A stretch of DNA of 6,758 bases from an uncultured Fibrobacterota bacterium (lineage in GTDB: Bacteria > Fibrobacterota > Chitinivibrionia > Chitinivibrionales > CAIOZP01), in the NCBI GenBank assembly GCA_903862805.1, contig CAIOZP010000577.1, positions 1-6,758 on the forward strand, written 5' to 3'. This document shows positions 1-5,234 of the stretch, in pieces (within the stretch, counting starts at the first letter, position 1; the number at the start of each line of letters is the position of its first letter). A program made the position numbers and the translations under genes. Below the pieces are notes generated by a model. The model did not search any database and was not told where the DNA came from. It worked only from the letters and a program-made list of their open reading frames with translations.

Positions 1-1059
1 AGTAGAAAGTTCGATAGAATCAATAAATTCTTGATCTTCTGTCATAAGATTTATAAGGCATTCTTTAATAGAGTCTAAATTTTGAAATACTTTATTTTTG
101 TCTTCCCTCGCAAATGAATATATCAATATATCGTACAATGATGTATTGAACTTTTTGGGCTCCCAATATCCATCTGGTTGACCTTCTTTACCCTTGTAAT
201 ATCTTTTGAAGGAATTTTTGCCAAACACAGATCGAATTATTTGACAGGAGTTCTTAAATGCAGTTTTTAGGTCTGTAAGTTCTTTACCATCTATGTCGCG
301 TTTTTCTCTGGCTTCAGTGTTTAAAAAGTTTCTTATAGGTGCTTTGTAATTTAAATATGTCTTGTGGTAAAAAGCACAAAAGCGCAACACTAGTTCTTTG
401 TCTTTCATTCTCTTGTCGGGTGTTTTTAGCCCGCAGATATACATAAAATCAGGATCTGCAGCCATTTCTTTGAGCGCTAAATTAAAGTTTCCGCGATATA
501 AACAATTTCTTAATTCTTGATCATTTAGTTGAACTGAACCGGTATTAAGACGTTCGAAAATTTCAAATTTCAAATTCTCACTGGAATCTTTTTGGAAAGT
601 AATAGCACGAATTTTATAGTATTTAACTTTGTCTTGAAGTTCTTCTGACAAATCAACAAATCTTTTCCCATTCAGTTCGGAGTAAACATTTAGGCCACTA
701 AGTTTGAAATGTTTACCGTCGGGGAAACTGCCTTCTATGAAAGAAAAGAACGAAGTAAGGCGTTGTTGACCGTCAATTACGTATTCTTTGCCATCCTGTT
801 CTTCTGAGAGATAAATAATTGGGAGGGGGATTTGAAGAATAGCCGATTCAATCAGTTTACTTGCTTTAGCTGCATCCCAAACGTATTGACGCTGAAAATC
901 TGGTTGTAAAACTAATCGGCCTCTTATCTTTTTACCATGAAGTGAATCAATTTCCAAATCTCCACTAGAGGTGATAATTCGATTATCTTTTTGAGGAATC
1001 AATACGTCGGCATCATTTTCGTCATCGAAACAGAGATCCACATTTTCTTCGTCTTGCAC
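1..1059 (-). CDS. DUF262 (GmrS-like) domain protein, 3' end off the left edge
   Basis: The visible 353 residues run without a stop to the left edge, so the C-terminus is missing. Seen: an acidic N-terminus (residues 3-18), QPDFQRQYVW at 52-61, VIDGQQRLTSFFSF at 94-107 carrying the family DGQQR signature (96-100), and FERLNTGSVQLNDQELRN at 168-185. Together these identify the DUF262 domain of GmrSD-type proteins. In characterised members this domain binds or hydrolyses nucleotides and is often joined to a DUF1524 HNH nuclease that cleaves modified DNA. No HNH region lies in the visible part, so stand-alone and fused forms are both possible. The start is GTG: AAGGAG lies 5 bases upstream, an in-frame TAA (1069-1071) blocks any longer start, and no in-frame ATG occurs until after the DGQQR motif. 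The gene is clearly more AT-rich than its neighbours (17 G+C in the first 60 bases) and transcribed divergently from them, suggesting separate acquisition. A role in phage defence is inferred. Confidence 0.93.
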   Translation of the reverse strand, partial: MQDEENVDLCFDDENDADVLIPQKDNRIITSSGDLEIDSLHGKKIRGRLVLQPDFQRQYVWDAAKASKLIESAILQIPLPIIYLSEEQDGKEYVIDGQQRLTSFFSFIEGSFPDGKHFKLSGLNVYSELNGKRFVDLSEELQDKVKYYKIRAITFQKDSSENLKFEIFERLNTGSVQLNDQELRNCLYRGNFNLALKEMAADPDFMYICGLKTPDKRMKDKELVLRFCAFYHKTYLNYKAPIRNFLNTEAREKRDIDGKELTDLKTAFKNSCQIIRSVFGKNSFKRYYKGKEGQPDGYWEPKKFNTSLYDILIYSFAREDKNKVFQNLDSIKECLINLMTEDQEFIDSIELST

Positions 1060-1064
1060 AAGAG

Positions 1065-1070
1065 CTCCTT
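1065..1070 (-). promoter_or_regulatory. Ribosome binding site of the DUF262 gene
   Basis: On the minus strand this reads AAGGAG and is followed by 5 bases and then GTG. It decides the start, because the codon choice is non-ATG and an in-frame stop overlaps the site. Confidence 0.8.
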
Positions 1071-1097
1071 AGTTTTTATGGCAAATATGATCAATAC

Positions 1098-1126
1098 ATA
1101 GTGGGTAATCATTCTAATGAATTCAA
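1098..1126 (-). promoter_or_regulatory. Weak candidate promoter for the DUF262 gene, with a dyad in the spacer
   Basis: On the minus strand, TTGAAT (1121-1126, four of six matches to the -35 consensus) is followed by 17 bases and CACTAT (1098-1103, three of six matches to -10). The spacer holds a perfect dyad, TCATT-CT-AATGA, at 1109-1120, which could be a repressor operator. The boxes are poor and AT-rich DNA often gives such matches, so this is a suggestion only. Confidence 0.2.
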
Positions 1127-1218
1127 TAATTTCATCGTGACAAAAGAATATACATCTGCGACGAATCCGCAACGATTCTCCCCATAAATTTTCCCCCACC
1201 GCATTAGTTTCTCGCTCT

Positions 1219-1225
1219 GGGGAGG
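1219..1225 (+). promoter_or_regulatory. Strong ribosome binding site of the 550-aa gene
   Basis: GGGGAGG lies 7 bases before the ATG at 1233. The 10-base string TCTGGGGAGG (1216-1225) recurs exactly before the 659-aa gene (3230-3239). The GGGGAG could pair with CTCCCC at 1178-1183. Confidence 0.75.
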
Positions 1226-1232
1226 CTCCAAT

Positions 1233-2885
1233 ATGGGAACTGCAAATGCAACCGGCACGACATCGACAAGCAATTACTGGCAAGATTTGATTCGGTCGAG
1301 GAAGTCGCTTTCGACAGATCCGAACGGCAATCCGGTTCAGGGGAACGTCCTTTCTTCGTTGACACCACAACAGCAGAGTGCCTACAACAACTCGCTCACC
1401 GGAATGCTCACCGGTTCCTCCTACGCTCCGCAGGAAGGCGCGGCACAGGAAGCCTTCGCGCGCGCCGCGCAGAACATGAAAGCCCAGACCGCACAGAACT
1501 CTTTCGGTGCCGTTGGACAAGGCGCGGCGGCGAATGCACAGAATCAGACACAGCAGAACATTTTCTCCGGTCTCGCAACAAACGAATTGAATGTCGCCAA
1601 GGGGCGGGTTGACCTTCAGCAGCAGGGAATAAGTGATGCGAATGCTCTTGCCGGAATGAATGAGGGGCAGCGGCAGTTCAATGTGGGAACCGATCTCAAC
1701 TATACGCAGTTGGGTTCGAGCAATGATCTTGGTCAGCAGGCGCAGGACTTGAACAACTCCCAGCTTGACCTACAGCAGCAGCAATTTGATTTCACCAAGC
1801 AGCAGACACTACAAACGCAACAGGATAATTCTCGTTCTGCTCTCGCGGCGTATTTCTCGGCGGCGGCTCCAAACAGCACCGATGCGAGTGGTGCACCGGT
1901 TTACGACTGGACAAAAGATCCCGAGGCGCAGAGACGGGTACAGGAAGCGGGGTACGATCCCACGAAAGATTCAGGTGCTATATCATCGCTTGAGAAGTCG
2001 GCGACAATGTCGGCGGAAGATCGTGCGCTTGTGGACATGCAGCAGTCGTCTTGGTATCAGAATCTTTCTGCAGACGAAAAGACACAGATGGATCAGACCG
2101 TGATACCGCAACTATCACAGTTGAAGGCTCTTGGTGGATCGATTACAAAGGATGCCGACGGAAATATTCAGATTGTGGATTCTGCGGGAAATATCATAGC
2201 CGGAAAAAATGCCGGTGGGAAAAACTATACCGATCCGCTTGGTGCTGCTCTCCAGAAACAGGGGCTTGATTCCTCGACTATTGCTACTCTGCAAGAGCCT
2301 GGCTGGCAGGATGTGGCGGACAAGATTTCGTCTAATCCGACGATACTTTCGAATCCGTCATTTGGTGGCGTCGATGCCTTCAAATCGAACATGACCGCAT
2401 TGCATACTTATGACAATGCTACTACCGATGCCGATAAGGCCGCAGCTCTCAAAAACATGACTTCAGATTCACGGAAATATCTGCTTCAGACCGGATTGGT
2501 TTCCCTCGGTAAATTGACAAATGATAACGGAACCGTGATATACGACAAGGACACGATTGCCGCAGCTTTGCAGAACCCGAACAATTCCGATCTGATAGCA
2601 ACCAGTTCGGTGAGTCTTGGATCAAGTTGGAACGATGTTCGTGGCAAGCGTGCCCGTTGGGATATAAGTGACAACGCAAAACAATGGGTATCAGATAATA
2701 CTGGCAAGGTGATTGTAGTGAATATTCCTCGGACGTTCGATTCTCAGGGGCGTACTGCAAACATTGTCATTACCGGTTATAGTCCTGCAAGCAAAGGGCG
2801 TGATGGCTATGGTCGTGTGACCGGTTATGATGTTTCGACCGGAAAAGTCGTAACGACGGACAGCGATGGCAATTGGTCGATTTAA
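1233..2885 (+). CDS. Gln/Asn/Ala-rich putative phage virion (ejection module) protein
   Basis: No family can be named with certainty. Residues 45-210 are very rich in Q, N and A, with Q-runs at 129-131 and 181-184 (CAG tracts in the DNA), and look helical or coiled-coil. Residues 225-300 hold a W-containing helical part (DWTKDPEAQRRVQEAGYDP near 225-243). Residues 301-325 look like a small Gly/Asp beta hairpin (KDADGNIQIVDSAGNIIAG). The C-terminus (485-550) appears beta-rich and ends in DSDGNWSI. There is no cysteine, signal peptide or clear membrane segment. This composition is typical of structural and internal proteins of short-tailed phages. It is the first gene of the rightward block and has a strong GGGGAGG site 7 bases before ATG. 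It ends in tandem in-frame stops (TAATAA, 2883-2888), and the next start is 12 bases after the first stop. A tail or injection role is inferred from neighbours; a catalytic role looks unlikely. Confidence 0.75.
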   Translation: MGTANATGTTSTSNYWQDLIRSRKSLSTDPNGNPVQGNVLSSLTPQQQSAYNNSLTGMLTGSSYAPQEGAAQEAFARAAQNMKAQTAQNSFGAVGQGAAANAQNQTQQNIFSGLATNELNVAKGRVDLQQQGISDANALAGMNEGQRQFNVGTDLNYTQLGSSNDLGQQAQDLNNSQLDLQQQQFDFTKQQTLQTQQDNSRSALAAYFSAAAPNSTDASGAPVYDWTKDPEAQRRVQEAGYDPTKDSGAISSLEKSATMSAEDRALVDMQQSSWYQNLSADEKTQMDQTVIPQLSQLKALGGSITKDADGNIQIVDSAGNIIAGKNAGGKNYTDPLGAALQKQGLDSSTIATLQEPGWQDVADKISSNPTILSNPSFGGVDAFKSNMTALHTYDNATTDADKAAALKNMTSDSRKYLLQTGLVSLGKLTNDNGTVIYDKDTIAAALQNPNNSDLIATSSVSLGSSWNDVRGKRARWDISDNAKQWVSDNTGKVIVVNIPRTFDSQGRTANIVITGYSPASKGRDGYGRVTGYDVSTGKVVTTDSDGNWSI

Positions 2886-2897
2886 TAAGGCGGAATC

Positions 2898-3245
2898 ATG
2901 GTTGATGTAGGAGCAATATGTGAAGCCGGTGCTAATACCGGCACATTCATCGTCAATTTTATTAACGGTATCGGTAACAGACGACTACAGAGGCAAACTC
3001 TTGACGAACAAAGTCGGTTGGCTGGCCTCGCCCGAATGGACGAGAACAAGCATTTTCAGGAAAACCTCGATCTTGAAAAAATGAAACTAAAAAGTGCAAA
3101 CAATGGAGCTTTTCTGCAAGATATAGCTCTTGAAAAACAGAATGACGCCGACCGTCAGGCTCGTTTGCAACAAGCGGCAAATGGTCTTTATTCTGCTCTT
3201 TCCGACAACACCGTTCTTCAAAAGTCTCTTCTGGGGAGGTTGTAA
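2898..3245 (+). CDS. Small coiled-coil protein, putative phage ejection protein
   Basis: The 115-residue product has two parts. Residues 1-28 are Gly/Ala/Ile/Val/Phe-rich (GAICEAGANTGTFIVNFING) and could form a short membrane-active helix. Residues 29-110 are a nearly continuous charged helix (LARMDENKHFQENLDLEKMKLKS around 44-66), likely a coiled coil. It ends with LLGRL. It contains the only cysteine (residue 8) of the rightward block. A hydrophobic N-terminus followed by a long helix resembles the layout of small phage injection proteins such as T7 gp14, but this is a resemblance of form only. The start is supported by an AAGG/GGCGG site 4-7 bases upstream, just after the tandem stops of the previous gene. 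Its TAA stop shares one base with the next ATG (TAATG), which indicates translational coupling. Function is not established. Confidence 0.72.
   Translation: MVDVGAICEAGANTGTFIVNFINGIGNRRLQRQTLDEQSRLAGLARMDENKHFQENLDLEKMKLKSANNGAFLQDIALEKQNDADRQARLQQAANGLYSALSDNTVLQKSLLGRL
3233..3239 (+). promoter_or_regulatory. Strong ribosome binding site of the 659-aa gene
   Basis: GGGGAGG lies inside the end of the 115-aa gene, 5 bases before the ATG at 3245. It supports this start over the internal ATG at 3290 (residue 16), which has no such site. It is part of a 10-base string identical to the one before the 550-aa gene. Confidence 0.75.
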
Positions 3246-5224
3246 TGAGTTGGACTGACCTCGTCCCGCGACTCTCCGAAGTCAACGGCATGGCGGAAAC
3301 GAATAATCAAAGTGCTGCTCAAACGGCGGCATCTTTGCATCAAATGGGACAGAGTTACGGCAAGGTTGGGCAGTCCATCGCGGATACCGTGCGGGCTAAC
3401 AAAGACAACATGGCGGAGATGCAGACTGCATACCAGAGTACGAAAGATTTTTTGCAGGGCCTCGCCGATGCGAGTCCGGAATTGAAGGCGCAGCTTGTCG
3501 AGGCGACTGGTTCTGATGATCCGGTATCATTGATTACACCGCCGACTAATCCCAAAGCGAAAGACCGCTACATTTCGGCATTGAATAACTGGACAACTCA
3601 AGTCGCGCATATCGTGACTCAAGGCGACAACTCGGGGTATCTGTCCGGTGCGGTGCAAAGTCTCGCTGCGAAGCATAGTCCTGTTCTTCCAGGACTCGCG
3701 CAATTCGTTGACAAGGGCAATGCAGCGATTGACGTAAATCAGCAGGCTAAGCAATTGCAAAGCCGGTTCACGAATGCTGGTGGCTCTGACACACAGATCA
3801 CGGATGCAAACGGGAACGCAATGCCTGGAACCGGTTCGGCACCGCCTCCGGTTGCGTCACAGGCTCCACAAGCGGCACCGATCGGCGGGCGATGGAGCGG
3901 AACCGGACAGGCCGCGACAATGACTGCCGGAGGTTCGTCTTTGCCTGACTTATCACCACAGCCAGTATCTCCAGCCGTTGCGGTAGCTCAACAAGCGGCG
4001 GCTACAATTACGCCGACGGCACCGGACGCGAAAAGCAGTGTATCGGCTCCTGGGCGTTGGGGTGGTGTATCACAACAAAGTGAATCGGCCGATGAGATTG
4101 CAAACCGTGTTCTGTCCGATCCGAATACACTTCAGAACATGAACGAAGCAATGGCAATCGGAATCCCTCAAACGGCAATCAATGAAATGATTCACGATAT
4201 GTCGGCGGGAAAGGCGACGAAGGCCGATTTTGACAAAATGATTTCGACTTATGCGAAGGCATTCGTTGACAAACAGACATCGCTTCAGAAGCTCAAGGAA
4301 TACAACGACGGGAAGACTCTCGCACAGAAGAAACTCAATTTCGATATTGTCGGAAAGCTTGCCGATACAAACAAGGTGACGGGACTTGACGACGCGGGAA
4401 ATCCTACTGCAGGCGTTACTATTGAGCAATTGAATAAGGGGCAGGCGACTATCGGCGATGCGATTCCGAAGCCTCAAAAATCGTCAAGCGCGTATGGTGC
4501 AATTCCGTTGACACCCGAGCAAATTGACGGGTATGCAGTATTGAAAGCCCGTGGCGAATTGCCGGAAGACAAATTGATGCAACGCGCTTTTGTTCCCTAC
4601 ATACCTGCAATATCTCAAAGAGCCGCATACTATGAAGCTCATCCTGAAATCTTGGCGGCTAAACCCGCGACCTCGGATATTCAGCTTTCAATCAATCAGG
4701 AACATGCTGTCAAAGGTGCGCTTGCTTCATTAGGTGCAACGACAACCGTTCTTCCGAACCTTGTCAAGTTCCGTAATGTTGCTCTGTCTATGGATACCGG
4801 CCGTACTGATTTGCCGATGTTGAACAAGGCACTTCAGAGTCTGGGTTATCACTTGGGTGATCAGAAGTCTATTGATTTCGCGACATACAAAGCAATTTTA
4901 AGCGCTGAATTACCCAAGGCACTCACTGGTGGCGGCCAATCCGGCGAAGCGGAACGAATCGAGTTTGCAAAAGCTATCAATGCTGCAGTTAGTCCGAAGG
5001 ATCTTGCGCATGTGATCAACAATGTCCTTATTCCCGCAGAAAAGAGCCGAATAAATGCAATTCTGACAACTACCGGCAAGCGAGGCCAAAACCTGTTGGA
5101 GAGTATGAGGAAATCAAATCCGGAGTTTGATGCGGTACTTAATGGAGAGGAAGTTGATCCCGTTCCGGCAAGTCCACCAAATGCGGGAGTAACGTTCTCC
5201 GGTGTAAAGTACGTCATTCATTGA
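3245..5224 (+). CDS. 659-aa helical putative phage internal virion (ejection) protein
   Basis: Residues 15-90 are helical (a phage-like, Q/A-rich segment). Residues 105-175 are a second helical part. Residues 176-285 are a disordered Ala/Pro/Gly/Ser linker holding two copies of GRWxG: GRWSG at 215-219 and GRWGG at 270-274. Residues 285-375 are helical with a charged stretch near 340-365. The C-terminal domain (about 485-610) has the pattern LNKAL..LGYHLGD, F..YKAILSAELPKAL and GGGQSGEAER (562-571). From memory this resembles a helical domain that recurs in uncharacterised phage virion proteins, but no name can be given safely. There is no cysteine. The size is close to T7 gp15 and the position before another large protein fits an ejection cassette, though homology is not shown. 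The TGA stop (5222-5224) overlaps the next gene's Shine-Dalgarno site. A virion role is inferred from architecture and context. Confidence 0.75.
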   Translation: MSWTDLVPRLSEVNGMAETNNQSAAQTAASLHQMGQSYGKVGQSIADTVRANKDNMAEMQTAYQSTKDFLQGLADASPELKAQLVEATGSDDPVSLITPPTNPKAKDRYISALNNWTTQVAHIVTQGDNSGYLSGAVQSLAAKHSPVLPGLAQFVDKGNAAIDVNQQAKQLQSRFTNAGGSDTQITDANGNAMPGTGSAPPPVASQAPQAAPIGGRWSGTGQAATMTAGGSSLPDLSPQPVSPAVAVAQQAAATITPTAPDAKSSVSAPGRWGGVSQQSESADEIANRVLSDPNTLQNMNEAMAIGIPQTAINEMIHDMSAGKATKADFDKMISTYAKAFVDKQTSLQKLKEYNDGKTLAQKKLNFDIVGKLADTNKVTGLDDAGNPTAGVTIEQLNKGQATIGDAIPKPQKSSSAYGAIPLTPEQIDGYAVLKARGELPEDKLMQRAFVPYIPAISQRAAYYEAHPEILAAKPATSDIQLSINQEHAVKGALASLGATTTVLPNLVKFRNVALSMDTGRTDLPMLNKALQSLGYHLGDQKSIDFATYKAILSAELPKALTGGGQSGEAERIEFAKAINAAVSPKDLAHVINNVLIPAEKSRINAILTTTGKRGQNLLESMRKSNPEFDAVLNGEEVDPVPASPPNAGVTFSGVKYVIH

Positions 5225-5228
5225 GGAG
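5223..5228 (+). promoter_or_regulatory. Ribosome binding site of the last gene
   Basis: GAGGAG lies 6 bases before the ATG at 5235 and shares bases with the TGA stop of the 659-aa gene. This tight junction favours coupled translation. Confidence 0.75.
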
Positions 5229-5234
5229 TAATCC

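Larger units (their letters stand above)
1060..1232. other. Divergent intergenic region with small dyads
   Basis: This is the only non-coding stretch longer than 12 bases. It separates the leftward DUF262 gene from the rightward structural genes and must hold the leftward promoter. Its left two thirds are AT-rich like the DUF262 gene. Near the right end it becomes C-rich on the plus strand (CCCC at 1180-1183 and CCCCC at 1193-1197, roughly). No sigma-70 promoter close to consensus was found on either strand, and there is no hairpin followed by a T-run, so no terminator is called. A GAATC/GATTC dyad (1163-1167 and 1174-1178, 6-base loop) has no assigned function. Confidence 0.6.

Noticed and set aside
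1163..1178. GAATC-CGCAAC-GATTC dyad as a transcription terminator
   Set aside because: The stem is only 5 bp and AT-containing, with no T-run on either side, and both flanking genes start here rather than end, so a terminator is not expected.
999..1520. Open frame of 173 codons on the minus strand
   Set aside because: It runs antisense to the start of the 550-aa gene and overlaps the start of the DUF262 gene in another frame. It is rich in Cys and Arg with no family motif and no ribosome binding site, so it is a shadow of the real genes.
1617..1784. CAG/CAA tracts as a microsatellite or tandem repeat array
   Set aside because: The runs are three to four codons long and fit the general Gln-rich composition of the encoded region; there is no longer repeated unit.
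1765..2394. Three shorter plus-strand frames inside the 550-aa gene
   Set aside because: They are Arg/Ser-rich translations of an alternate frame of a gene with good codon structure and RBS; none has its own plausible start signal.
4070..5217. Minus-strand frames of 135 and 118 codons inside the 659-aa gene
   Set aside because: They lie wholly antisense within a well-supported gene, have no recognisable domain, and low-complexity coding often leaves the opposite strand open.
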